Part shown: one piece after another, positions 9,221 to 18,600 of the stretch
Numbering within the stretch: the first letter of the stretch is position 1
Layout of the letters: each line of letters begins with the position of its first letter
NCBI GenBank assembly: GCA_903830945.1
Contig: CAIKVT010000069.1
Coordinates: 1-64,000 of the forward strand
Length of the DNA stretch: 64,000 nt
Direction: 5' to 3'
DNA from: an uncultured Elusimicrobia bacterium
GTDB taxonomy: Bacteria > Elusimicrobiota > Elusimicrobia > UBA1565 > UBA9628
Notes under the pieces: model-generated
Database searches by the model: none
The model's input: only the letters and a program-made list of their open reading frames with translations
What the model was told of the DNA's origin: nothing
Made by a program: the position numbers and the translations under genes

Positions 9221-9691
9221 TCAATTCATGGAAAGGCCGCCCAAGAACTTCTCGGAGGTCTCCAAGAAGTTCTTGAGGTTATCGATGGCTTGGCGCCAGG
9301 CGTTGGCCTGCCAAAGACGCGCCTCCTCCCAGCGCGCGCCCTGCCCCCAGCCTGTGTGCACGAAGCGCAGCAGGGTGCTTGCACCCTGGCGCTCCAGGCG
9401 CACGAAGACCTTGGTGGCATCGCCCATGACGGAAGAATAGGGCTCAGGCCCCTTCCAGTTGAAGCTAAGCTCGGCGTTAAGCACGATGCTGGAGATGCGG
9501 CAGCCCTGCGTGCTGTTGATGCCCAAGTTCTCCGGGTCCCAGAAGAGCTCATAGGCTCCTCCAGCAGACGGCTCGACACGGGCTTTACGGGCCAGCCATT
9601 GCTCGAGGAGTTCAGGCTTGACCCAGGCCTCGAAGACCTTGCCGATGGGCCGGGCGATGAGTATCTGAATATCTATATCTCGAGAATGCAT
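9221..9691 (-). CDS. AHSA1/SRPBCC-domain protein
   Basis: A 156-residue protein with the features of the AHSA1 (activator of Hsp90 ATPase homologue) branch of the START/SRPBCC fold: an N-terminal strand with ARPIGKVFEAWVKPELLEQW, a central S-x-x-NAELSFNWKG and the terminal helix region RFVHTGWGQGARWEEAR. Such proteins have a hydrophobic ligand cavity; the substrate cannot be inferred. It is the first gene of the cluster with secA, lnt and prfB, 13 nt before secA. A -10 TACAAT lies 14 nt before the ATG and no Shine-Dalgarno is seen. Confidence 0.85.
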   Translation of the reverse strand: MHSRDIDIQILIARPIGKVFEAWVKPELLEQWLARKARVEPSAGGAYELFWDPENLGINSTQGCRISSIVLNAELSFNWKGPEPYSSVMGDATKVFVRLERQGASTLLRFVHTGWGQGARWEEARLWQANAWRQAIDNLKNFLETSEKFLGGLSMN

Positions 9692-9705
9692 AACGGCAAG
9701 ACCTC

Positions 9706-9733
9706 ATTGTAGCAATTTGAGCGGGCCCGACAA
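9706..9733 (-). promoter_or_regulatory. Promoter of AHSA1-secA-lnt-prfB
   Basis: On the minus strand TTGTCG (9733-9728), a 16-nt spacer and TACAAT (9711-9706) resemble a sigma70 promoter. The -35 begins just after the stop codon of the upstream gene. The predicted transcript start leaves only about 8 nt of leader. Confidence 0.5.
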
Positions 9734-9734
9734 T

Positions 9735-10568
9735 CTAGGAGTCGATTGTCTGGGCGCGGTAGGTGCGCAGGCGCTGCCGCCAGCCGGGCAGCCAACGGAC
9801 TTCGTGCCTTTCCGGTGGAGAATTCAGAACACGGCGGGTGAGAACGAGGTCGGCGGAGGCGGCAAACTCGTCCAGGGCGGCCTCTCCGGGAACGGAGCCG
9901 GTCATGCCCTGCAGGACCTGCAAAAGGCCCCAAGACTCTCCCCCGTAATGCTCCTGGGGTTTAAGGCCCTCTCCCTTAAAATTGACGTAATCCACCAAAG
10001 CGTAGACGCCGGCACTCTGGTCGGCCATGCGGTAGAATTGAAAACGCACCCGCGCCTGCTCTGTCACGGGCAGACCGGCCAGAATGCGAGGCAAAGCGGC
10101 TTCGAGGCGCGCGACGATGAAACGGGCCTGCAGGGGCATTGTCTGGGAAAGGATCCGACGCAGGTCGCGCATACGCTCGGAACGGAAGTCGGCCAGGAAC
10201 TCTTTCCGGCTCGCCCAAGGGCTGCCCACGGAGACGATGAGCCAATCAGGCAAGACCGCGCCGTGGCGCTCAAGGTATTCAAGGAGCGCCGGAAAGCTTT
10301 CCTGGAATGGCCCTTTGCGACCCTCAGGATACCAGATGAAGTGGCCGATCCCAAGCGAGGCGAATTCTTCGCCTTGATTCCAGGAAGTCAGTCCCGAGTA
10401 GGTGCCGCGACATTCGTTGTGCCAGATCTTGCGGCCAAGCATAAGGACCTGCCAGCGCGGGATGGTGATGGCAAGCTGGGTCGGAGGCAACACAGGCAGC
10501 ATGGCGACTTGGGCGGAAGCGGGCCGGCCGGCCCAAAAAAACATGATGCCAAGAATTACGGCCGTCAC
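9735..10568 (-). CDS. Secreted protein of unknown function with GIGHFIWY motif
   Basis: A 277-residue protein with an N-terminal hydrophobic segment ending in a typical cleavage site (ASAQ), so it is probably periplasmic. The most conserved-looking block is NECRGTYSGLTSWNQGEEF followed by ASLGIGHFIWYPEGRKGPF, rich in aromatic and acidic residues. I recall similar blocks in uncharacterised secreted proteins of other Gram-negatives but cannot name a family. Acid-Gly-His combinations of this type also occur in lysozyme-like folds; that is speculation. The start is GTG (10568) without a clear Shine-Dalgarno; ATG at codon 9 is an alternative. It is divergent from the next gene and upstream of the secA cluster. 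Confidence 0.7.
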   Translation of the reverse strand: MTAVILGIMFFWAGRPASAQVAMLPVLPPTQLAITIPRWQVLMLGRKIWHNECRGTYSGLTSWNQGEEFASLGIGHFIWYPEGRKGPFQESFPALLEYLERHGAVLPDWLIVSVGSPWASRKEFLADFRSERMRDLRRILSQTMPLQARFIVARLEAALPRILAGLPVTEQARVRFQFYRMADQSAGVYALVDYVNFKGEGLKPQEHYGGESWGLLQVLQGMTGSVPGEAALDEFAASADLVLTRRVLNSPPERHEVRWLPGWRQRLRTYRAQTIDS

Positions 10569-10666
10569 GGAGGGAATCCCTCCTCGGCTTAGCGTTCCTC
10601 GGCGCGGATTAGATTATTGCAGGACTACCGAGGTTTGTCAAGAGAAAATTTTATATCCTTATCTTT

Positions 10667-11671
10667 GTGGCGATTACACGAAAGCTCTGGCCCCTGGCCC
10701 TGACGCTCTGCTGCGGCGCCTGTGTAACAGTCGGCGAGCCCGTCCTGGTGCCGCAGTCCATCGCCAAGGGACAGCGCACCATCCTGCTGGTTTACCCTGC
10801 TCCGGCTCCATGGGTGATCACGGACAGCGAATCAAAAGCCGAGGCCGCGGCCAAAATGCTGCCGGTCTTGGGCTACGCGGTATCATCCTTCCAGAACGAC
10901 CGCTACAAAGCCGCCGCCGACACCCTCAACAAATACATCCCCCGCTGGCCGTCCCGCGACCTACTCGAAGCCGCGCTGCTCAAGGAGTTGCCCAAGACCG
11001 ACTTCCCCGGACGATTCATCCCGGTGACGGAGGCGGACCCGGACACCACGACGCTGCACGGCTGGAATCGCTCCACCGACGTACTGGATTGGCAGAACAG
11101 GTACCTCCACGCGGATCCCAACACGCCTCACCCGCGCGACTACTCCAGCGTCCTTCCATGGGACGATGCCCTGGCACTAGAAGTCAACCTGCTTCCCTTA
11201 TTGGCCGCGGACGACGACGGCAATATGATCCCCACGCTGACCGCCACCAGCAGACTCTTCCGCTGCCAGACCATGCACCCGCTCTGGAAGCACGAAGACT
11301 CGGTCGAGGACAAAAGCAACGCCCGCAGTCTCTACGAGTTCGAAACCCTGCCTCAGCAGCTCCTGGACCGCTGGAAGGGACTCGTGCCCGCTTTGGCGTT
11401 GAAGATCTCCAGCAGCCTCTACGGCGGACTCCATCCCGGCCTCACCGCACCCAGCGCGCCGGCCCCGAGCCGCCCGGGGCCCACAATCTCAAGCCCGACG
11501 ATCGCGTCCCCGATTTTGCCCACGCTGTCCAGCGGCACGGTCCCCAGCCAAGCGCCGACGGTCTCCACCACCACGGTCGCTGTCCCGATCGGAGATGCCC
11601 CACCCGCCCCGCAGCCACCGCCTTCTGCGATTCCGGCAGGGCCCTCGATGCCGCCGGAGCCAAAGCCGTAA
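10667..11671 (+). CDS. Putative lipoprotein with proline-rich tail
   Basis: A 334-residue protein starting at GTG. The N-terminus MAITRKLWPLALTLCCGAC looks like a lipoprotein signal with an acceptor Cys near residue 19, although the residue at -3 is Cys rather than the usual Leu/Val. The middle (about 25-250) is globular with no motif I recognise. The last 80 residues are a Pro/Ser/Thr-rich low-complexity tail that would be flexible in the periplasm. It runs divergently from the secreted gene at 9.7-10.6 kb and ends before the gnd promoter. Function unknown. Confidence 0.7.
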   Translation: MAITRKLWPLALTLCCGACVTVGEPVLVPQSIAKGQRTILLVYPAPAPWVITDSESKAEAAAKMLPVLGYAVSSFQNDRYKAAADTLNKYIPRWPSRDLLEAALLKELPKTDFPGRFIPVTEADPDTTTLHGWNRSTDVLDWQNRYLHADPNTPHPRDYSSVLPWDDALALEVNLLPLLAADDDGNMIPTLTATSRLFRCQTMHPLWKHEDSVEDKSNARSLYEFETLPQQLLDRWKGLVPALALKISSSLYGGLHPGLTAPSAPAPSRPGPTISSPTIASPILPTLSSGTVPSQAPTVSTTTVAVPIGDAPPAPQPPPSAIPAGPSMPPEPKP

Positions 11672-11693
11672 GTCGCTTTTTCAAAACGTCTCA

Positions 11694-11722
11694 TTGCCGT
11701 CACCGTTGGGGCTATATATAAT
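11694..11722 (+). promoter_or_regulatory. Sigma70-type promoter of gnd-zwf-pgl
   Basis: TTGCCG (11694-11699), a 17-nt spacer and a perfect TATAAT (11717-11722) precede gnd by 21 nt. A Shine-Dalgarno CGGAGGT lies between the expected start of transcription and the ATG, so this mRNA has a short but ordinary leader. Confidence 0.75.
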
Positions 11723-11743
11723 GGCAGGACTCCGGAGGTATCT

Positions 11744-12643
11744 ATGCGTCTGGCAATGATCGGATTGGGCCGCATGGGGCTCAATATGTCGGTACGCCTC
11801 ATCAGAGGCGGACATCAGGTGTTCGGCTTCGACCCGTCGCCGGCGGCGCGCTCCCGGGCCACGCGCTCAGGCGTGCGCAAATCTTCATCCTTGGCAGACG
11901 CGGTGCGCCAGCTCCAGGCCCCACGCGTGGTCTGGCTCATGATCCCAGCGGGCAAGCCAGTCTGGAATGCGGTGAACGCCTTGACTGAACTTCTCTCGCC
12001 CGGCGATCTCGTGGTCGACGGCGGCAACTCCCGCTACAAGGACGCTCCCCGCCACAGCCAAGCCTTGAACCGGCACGGCATCGCCTTCATGGATGTAGGC
12101 GTCAGCGGCGGCATCTGGGGCCTTAAGGAAGGCTTCTGCCTCATGGCCGGCGGCTCGGCCAAGGACTTCCGCCGGCTCGCTCCCGCCTTGAAGACCCTCG
12201 CGCCAAAAGGCGGTTATGCGCTGGTAGGCCCGGCCGGAGCCGGACATTTCACCAAAATGGTTCACAACGGCGTGGAATACGCTTTAATGCAAGGCTACGC
12301 CGAAGGTCTGGCTCTGCTGCGCGGCTCGCCATTTCGGCTGGACCTGCACGACGTCTGCCGGCTCTGGAACCGGGGCAGCGTGGTGCGCTCCTGGCTTCTG
12401 GAACTGACTGAAGCCGCTTTGCGCAAGGACCCAGAGCTTAAGAGTTTGCGCGGCTGGGTGGCAGACTCGGGCGAAGGACGCTGGACCGTACTCGACGCGG
12501 TCGAACTCGGGGTGCCCGTGCCCACCATTACGCTGTCTCTCTACGAACGATTCCGCTCCCGGATGCGCGACTCATTCCAGGATAAGGTCCTAGCCGCACT
12601 GCGCCAAGAGTTCGGCGGACACGCAGTGCGGAGGACCAAGTGA
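11744..12643 (+). CDS. gnd: 6-phosphogluconate dehydrogenase (decarboxylating), short type
   Basis: A 299-residue protein of the short 6PGDH class (about 300 rather than 470 aa). It oxidises and decarboxylates 6-phosphogluconate to ribulose 5-phosphate. The N-terminal Rossmann motif is GLGRMGLNM (residues 7-15), the substrate site includes DGGNSRYKD and GVSGGIWGL, and the catalytic helix has TKMVHNGVEYALMQGYAE. Short forms are often NAD-linked, which cannot be decided here. It is first in an operon with zwf (overlapping GTGA) and pgl, giving the complete oxidative pentose phosphate branch. Confidence 0.95.
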   Translation: MRLAMIGLGRMGLNMSVRLIRGGHQVFGFDPSPAARSRATRSGVRKSSSLADAVRQLQAPRVVWLMIPAGKPVWNAVNALTELLSPGDLVVDGGNSRYKDAPRHSQALNRHGIAFMDVGVSGGIWGLKEGFCLMAGGSAKDFRRLAPALKTLAPKGGYALVGPAGAGHFTKMVHNGVEYALMQGYAEGLALLRGSPFRLDLHDVCRLWNRGSVVRSWLLELTEAALRKDPELKSLRGWVADSGEGRWTVLDAVELGVPVPTITLSLYERFRSRMRDSFQDKVLAALRQEFGGHAVRRTK

Positions 12644-14097
12644 GCCCAGAGGAACTGCGCCACGGCCCGGGCCTCAAGTTCAGCATCCGGGAGGGCCTCT
12701 GCATCGAGCGCAAGCCCGCACCCTGCGGCTTGGTCCTCTTCGGCGCCTCGGGAGACTTGGCCGCGCGCAAGATCCTACCTTCCCTGCAAGGCCTCAGCTC
12801 CCAAGGCCTCCTGCCCGCGGACTTCTTCGTCCTGGGGCTGGGCCGCAAGCCAGTCGACGAGGCTGAGCTTCGTTCCCGAACACCGGGCATCAAGAACCTT
12901 CATTACCTGCATGGCGACTATGACGCGGCCGAAACCTACCAAGCCCTGGGCCGCAAGCTTAAGGAGCTCTCCGGCAAGTACGACACCCGGGGCAACACCA
13001 TCTTCTATCTGGCCCTGCCGCCCGCCCTCTTCCATGCTGTGACCCACAAGCTCGGCGAGGCGGGACTTCTCGACGAGTCCTTCGGCGGCTGGTCGCGGGT
13101 GGTCTTCGAGAAGCCTTTCGGCCGGGACCTGACCAGCGCGCGCGCTTTGGCCGCGGAGATCCGCGACCATCTGCGGGAGCCCCAGGTCTACCGGATGGAC
13201 CATTACTTGGGAAAGGACACGGTCCAGAACGTGCTCATGTTCCGCTTTGCCAACTCCATCTTCGAGCCGGTCTGGAAGCGCACCTACATCGACCACGTGC
13301 AGATCTCGGTGCTGGAAGCCGAAGGGGTCGGACACCGCGCAGGCTACTACGACTCCTCCGGCGTACTGCGCGACATGTTCCAGAACCACATGCTCCAGCT
13401 CCTAGCCCTGGTGGCCATGGAGCCGCCGGCTAACTTTGCGGCGGACAGCGTGCGCGACGAGAAGATCAAGATCTTCCAAGCCCTCAAGCCTCTAACACCG
13501 ACCGCCTCCAGCCAGAGCATCGTGCTCGGCCAGTACGCGGGCTACCGGAGCGAGCCGAGGGTCTCCTCCGGTTCAACCACCCCAACCTACGCGGCCATGC
13601 GCGTGGAGATCGAGAACTGGCGCTGGCAAGGCGTCCCATTCTACCTGCGCTCAGGCAAAGCCCTTCTCAAACGCAGCGCGGAGATCGCGGTGGTGTTCAA
13701 ACACGTGCCGCACTCCATGTTCCGGCCGCTGAACCCCTCGAACCTTGAGGCCAATGCACTGATCTTCCGTATCCAGCCCGAGGAAGGGGTCTCGCTGACT
13801 ATCGAAGCCAAGAAGCCCGGGCCCAAGACCTGCATCGGGGCGCTGACCATGGACTTCGACTACGCCGAGGCCTTCGGTGAGCATCCCCCGGAATCCTACG
13901 AGCGCCTGCTCCTCGACGTCATGCTGGGAGACCAGACCCTCTTCCCGCGCGAAGACGCGCTGGAGGAGACTTGGCGCTTCATCCAGCCGCTGCTCGACGC
14001 CGAGCTCCCGCTGCGCTCCTACGACCCCGGGAACTGGGGCCCGGCGGAAGCCGAACGCCTGCTCGGAGACCAGGGGCGGTCTTGGAGGCAGCCGTAA
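12640..14097 (+). CDS. zwf: Glucose-6-phosphate 1-dehydrogenase
   Basis: A 485-residue enzyme catalysing glucose 6-phosphate to 6-phosphogluconolactone with NAD(P) reduction. The coenzyme motif is GASGDLAARK near residue 35 and the active-site signature is RMDHYLGKDTVQN with the catalytic lysine and histidine pair. Length is normal. The GTG start overlaps the gnd TGA (GTGA), so translation is coupled. pgl begins inside its last codons. Confidence 0.97.
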   Translation: MSPEELRHGPGLKFSIREGLCIERKPAPCGLVLFGASGDLAARKILPSLQGLSSQGLLPADFFVLGLGRKPVDEAELRSRTPGIKNLHYLHGDYDAAETYQALGRKLKELSGKYDTRGNTIFYLALPPALFHAVTHKLGEAGLLDESFGGWSRVVFEKPFGRDLTSARALAAEIRDHLREPQVYRMDHYLGKDTVQNVLMFRFANSIFEPVWKRTYIDHVQISVLEAEGVGHRAGYYDSSGVLRDMFQNHMLQLLALVAMEPPANFAADSVRDEKIKIFQALKPLTPTASSQSIVLGQYAGYRSEPRVSSGSTTPTYAAMRVEIENWRWQGVPFYLRSGKALLKRSAEIAVVFKHVPHSMFRPLNPSNLEANALIFRIQPEEGVSLTIEAKKPGPKTCIGALTMDFDYAEAFGEHPPESYERLLLDVMLGDQTLFPREDALEETWRFIQPLLDAELPLRSYDPGNWGPAEAERLLGDQGRSWRQP

Positions 14098-14816
14098 AGA
14101 TCCATCGAAAAGAGAACGCCGCGGCCGTAGCGGCTGCCGCGGCGCGACTTTGGGTTAACGCGGCCCAGGCAGCCCAAAAGATCCGCGGCGTGTTCCGTGT
14201 CGCCCTGTCCGGAGGACAGACGCCGGCGCTGCTTTTTAGGCTGCTGGCCAAAGGACGCTTCCAGCGCCTGCCATGGGAGACGACCGAGGTCTTCTGGGTG
14301 GACGAACGTTACATCCCGCACGACCACGCTAAAAGCAACTACCGCCTGACGCGCGAGCTGCTCCTGGACCATGTCCCTGTTCCCAAAGAAAATGTCCATC
14401 CCATACCCACGGACTCAGGAGACCCGGCCTGCGATGCAGCCGCTTACGAGGCTCTCCTCAGACAGGTCTTCCCAGACCAAGATCGGCCGCGCTTCGATCT
14501 GGTCCTCCTGGGCCTAGGCGACGACGGCCATACGGCCTCATTGTTCCCGGACGACGGCGCGGTGTCGGAACAAAAACGCTGGGTCCGCGCCGCCCGCGCG
14601 CCCAAGGGCATCCGCGACCGCATCACCTTGACCGTGCCGACCTTGAACCGCTCCCCTCTGAAGATGTTCCTGGTCTGCGGGGAGGGCAAGGCCGCCATCC
14701 TCAAAAAAGTGCTCTACGCGCCGGACCTCCGACCGCCGCTGCCGGCCCAACTCATCGAAGATCCCGTCTTCCTCGCCGACCGAGCCGCCACGTCCTGGTT
14801 CAACGCCCGCGATTAA
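14082..14816 (+). CDS. pgl: 6-phosphogluconolactonase (DevB type)
   Basis: A lactonase of about 244 residues that hydrolyses 6-phosphogluconolactone, the step between zwf and gnd. Family blocks are ALSGGQTPALLFRLL, the VDERYIPHDHAKSNYRL segment and LGLGDDGHTASLFP. The frame is open well upstream inside zwf, so the start is uncertain. TTG at 14082 gives the expected length and the N-terminus LEAAVKIHRKEN, and lies 16 nt before the end of zwf. No ATG or GTG suits better. Its stop directly abuts the stop of the convergent gene, with no intergenic base. Confidence 0.92.
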   Translation: MEAAVKIHRKENAAAVAAAAARLWVNAAQAAQKIRGVFRVALSGGQTPALLFRLLAKGRFQRLPWETTEVFWVDERYIPHDHAKSNYRLTRELLLDHVPVPKENVHPIPTDSGDPACDAAAYEALLRQVFPDQDRPRFDLVLLGLGDDGHTASLFPDDGAVSEQKRWVRAARAPKGIRDRITLTVPTLNRSPLKMFLVCGEGKAAILKKVLYAPDLRPPLPAQLIEDPVFLADRAATSWFNARD

Positions 14817-15605
14817 CTATCGTGCCGGCTGAGCCGGACCCGACATCGACGTCTTCCCGTATTCCTTAAGCCCCTCGGTGAAGGACTGCGGCAGCCCCAG
14901 CGCCTGACCGGTGTCGGAAAGCAGTGCCCGCAACACTCCATCTTCAACGAGGAGGTCCGCAGACGCGGCCAGCAGCTCGCGCGGAGTCTCCTTGAGCGCC
15001 TCCTTAAAAAAAGCCTGCACCGCCGGATCGCGAGCATACTTGGCAGTCAACTCCGGAAAGCTCCTAGCCCCGGCAAGGCCGCGCAGAAATCTGACAGGGT
15101 CGCGGTCGACCATGTAGTCATCGTTGAGCTTCTTAAGGTCGGGCTTACTCATCCAGTCCTGACCGTACTGGTGGATGGCCGGATAGCGCTCGGTGTACTC
15201 GATAGCCAAAGCTTGGGCCTTGGCCTCGCTCCGGCGCACCGCCTCCGTAAAAACGGAGACGGCGGGCTGCGGATTGCCCGGGCGCGCTGCCTGAGGCGCA
15301 GCCCCAGATACGGGACGGGGATTCTCCCCTCCCGTTAGGGATGTCGCGCTCGGGACCGGCGCCTGGAGCGCGGCTCCGGCATGGATCATGTCGAGACTGG
15401 ATCGCGGGTCGGCCGAAGGGGACGGCGCGGGCTGAGGGCTCTGCCGGAGCGCTAGCGAGTCAAGGCCAAAATTCACGGTCACGGGCTTCTCCTTCTGGGA
15501 GAGCTGCCAGAGCATCACCCCAACAGCCGATCCGGCCACGGCCAAAGCGGCCAAAAGCGCCGCAGCCGCGGCCGTGCGTCTCGGGGGTCGCTGTCCTTCG
15601 TCCAT
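14817..15605 (-). CDS. Membrane-anchored protein of unknown function, partner of the giant gene
   Basis: A 262-residue protein with a short basic N-terminus, one membrane helix (about residues 12-34) and a Pro/Ala/Ser-rich linker to about residue 115. A predicted helical domain follows (EAVRRSEAKAQALAIEYTER to the end). The topology is probably N-in with the domain in the periplasm. It starts 8 nt after the giant gene, so the two are very likely cotranscribed and may act together. I do not recognise a family. The convergent pgl gene ends on the adjacent base. Confidence 0.75.
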   Translation of the reverse strand: MDEGQRPPRRTAAAAALLAALAVAGSAVGVMLWQLSQKEKPVTVNFGLDSLALRQSPQPAPSPSADPRSSLDMIHAGAALQAPVPSATSLTGGENPRPVSGAAPQAARPGNPQPAVSVFTEAVRRSEAKAQALAIEYTERYPAIHQYGQDWMSKPDLKKLNDDYMVDRDPVRFLRGLAGARSFPELTAKYARDPAVQAFFKEALKETPRELLAASADLLVEDGVLRALLSDTGQALGLPQSFTEGLKEYGKTSMSGPAQPAR

Positions 15606-15613
15606 AAAGCCCC

Positions 15614-18600
15614 TCAGTATACCGGAGGGATGATCTGCATGACCGCGTTGAGCTCCCCGTCCGGCAGCCGTGCGCCCCGTCCGTTGAGCTCGGCCAGCTT
15701 GGCGACGACCTCGGCGATGTCCTCGCTGCGCGAGGCGTCGATGCGCACGTAATGCTGACGTGAACCGTCTAGGGCCTTGACCTGTTCAGCCGCCGGGCCG
15801 ATACCAATGAAGGTGACGTCGATGCCGGCCTCGGCGCATTGAGCCAGGACTTGCGCCATCTCCGGGGTCGACGTCCACTGGCCGCCCGGGCCCTTGACGA
15901 TGGACTTCCCGTCGGCGCCGTCAGTGACGAGCAGCAGGCTCTTGACCTTGGCGCCGCGGGCTTGACGCGAGCCCATGAAATCCGAAAGCTTGGCGTTGAG
16001 CGCTCTGACGATGTCGGTTCCGCCTTCCCCGGCGGCATTAGCCATGTTCACGAGGCGATCAGCGTTCTCCTTCCGGCTTAAGCGCGCGTCCATGGCGACA
16101 TAAGTGTGCGGCGCGTCAGAGAAAGAGGCAAGGTCGTAGAAGAAGTGCTCAGGAGCGGCCTCGCGCAACTTCCAGAAGTTCTCCCCCACGGCGCCGATGG
16201 TATAGGCCAACTGCTGCTTGATGTCCCCCATGCTGCCGCTGAAGTCGAGCAAGACGGAGATGGCGGTCGTGCTCATCTTCTCCTGTTTCCTACGCTTGAC
16301 GAAAGGCTTAGGCTTGCGCTGGATCAAGGCCTGCGGGTCGATCTCCAAGCCTGAGCGCACCGGAATTTTCTCGATGCGCACGGCGTCGCGCAAGGCGCGC
16401 AGCATGCGGTCGAAGACGAACTGCGTGTCTCCTTTTCCACTAGAAAAAAGCGGCGCCAGCTCGTCGTTGAGCCGGGCATCTTGAACAAGCTCCTGGTCGA
16501 TCCCGTCGACAGCTGCCTGGATGCGCTGCGAGTCCTCGGCCGCACCGCCGCCGGAGTCAGAGCCGGCGCTGGCTTGGCCGCGGCTGGAGTGGGGAGGCTT
16601 GAGTCCCTGCTGCTTCATGGCCTGGCGCGTCCTTTCGGCCATACGCTGCTCGTTCTCTCTATAGGTCTTGGGGGACGGCAAGCCGTCATCGTAGCGCGGG
16701 ACGTGCGCATCATTAGCCAGAGGCAAGAGGTCCATGTTCATCGGGTCACCCCCGCCGCCCAGGTCCACGCGCATCCAGCCAAGGTTCGGCACGAGCACCT
16801 CCGCCCAGGCGTGGATCTCGGATTCGACGTAACGCGCCGGGATGCCGAGGCCCAGGGCCGTGCGCGCGAAAGCGAAGGCTCGATGGCGGCAGACGCCGCA
16901 CTTCGAAAGCATGATGTCGAGATAGCGCGAACCCCCATGCCCGACAATGCCGTCCTTTTTGAGCGAAAAATCTCGGAAGTATGCGGCGAGCGCATGCAGG
17001 ACGACACGATAATCGGTCTCGTCGTCCTTGAGCCCGATCTGGCCCAGGGCTTGCCGGACTTCCGCCGGGATCTGCGCCGGATAATGGAACGGCAGTCCCG
17101 CGGGCAAAGGACTCCCGAAAGAAACGGCCGGGACAGCGACGCGGTAGCGCAGCTCAACGCTAGCGGTCTGCCGTGCCCGAACGTAAAAGTTGTCCGCTGA
17201 GTCGCGCGCCAGCTCAAGGCCGGGATCGGTCGGCCGGCCGGCGGCGTCGAAAGCCGCCAGATCTATAAAGCGCATGCCCGGCCCCGTTGCGGGCAAGCCT
17301 TGCCACTGGGCGCCGACGCTCATCGCCACGCGCCCTGCGAAGAGGTCGTGCGTGGCCTTAAGCTCGCGCGCCAGAGCGTCCGCCTGGCCGGGAGACAGAC
17401 GCGGGACATCCTCGGCCGTCAGATTACCGAGGCGCGTCCATTCCTCGGAGGCCTCGTCGTAGACGTCGTAGGCGGAAAGCCGCGTGTACGGAAAAAGCTC
17501 GGGGATGAAGATGCCGCGCGCGGCCATGGCATCACCGCGCGGGCCATGGGGGGAAGAGTTCTCGTCGAAGGTCTCTTGCCCGTCTCTCATGAGGTCATCG
17601 GTGCCCTTGCGGCCTTCGGGCGCATGACCGGCCAACGCCGGCGCCGGCGTTACGACGGAGACCGCGCCTGCCGCGGCGGCGGGCTGCTCCCAGACGCCAT
17701 AGAACGAGGCCACGACCTTTTCGATCTCCTGAGACGAGGCCAGTCCCACCCACGCGGTGATGGCATGGTCCAGCAGACGCGGGTCGATAGTCTGACGCCC
17801 CGAGTAGCGCGTCGGGTTGAAAGTCATGACGATCTGCACGCCCTCGCCGACCATGAACGCCGGCTCCTCGGGAAAGATCGGGTGGACCCAGCGCTCCCCG
17901 CGCAGCAGCGGCTCGAGTGTCCAGAGAACCCAGGGCGCCAAATTGGCCTCGTCGATGTCCATGATGACCCGGCCTTCACGCAGCAGGCGATAAAAATCCT
18001 TGACGCGCTTACGGAAGGCCCCTGAGGCTTCTTGCTCGAAGTCGATCGTGAGGTCGCTGGCCTCGCTGCCGCCGTGGACCTGATATTTATAGAACCGCCG
18101 GCCAGTCAGCCGGGCCCAGAGCGCGCAGATGCTCGTCTTGACTGCCCCGGTCTCGCCAGCGAAAACCGTAGCCATCCCCAAGTTGTCGGCGCGCGCCAGT
18201 ATGCCCAGCGCGCGCTCGATTTGAGGACTCAGGAAGACCCGGCTGTCGCGCGCGGCCGGCCGCAGTCCTTCGGCTTGCATGCTCTCCCGCACGGGCACCC
18301 CGCCGGCGGCCACAAGCCGACCGTCGAGGGTGCCATCGTCAGTGGCCAGCGCAACAGGCGCATCCGCGACGCGGAATCCGAGCACAGCCGCCAACGCCTG
18401 CTCAAAGCGCTGCGCATCGGGGATCTCGCCGTCGGACGCGTCCCCGGGCAACCTTGCCGCGACCAAGCGCCGGGCCTCTCTCGCGAAGGTCTCGGTAGCC
18501 AAGCTCCGGTAGTCTTCGACGAGAGAGCGATGGGCTTTTGGCTCCGCCCAAGGATCTCGGCGCGGGTCATAGCCTTCCGCCGCCACGCGGTCGAACAACG

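Noticed and set aside
7873-9276. 467-codon plus-strand frame opposite secA
   Set aside because: Antisense shadow of secA produced by high GC; no family features, and secA is certain on the other strand.
10402-11721. 439-codon plus-strand frame overlapping the lipoprotein gene
   Set aside because: The alternative frame has a lipoprotein signal and sensible composition; this one is Arg/Pro-rich noise.
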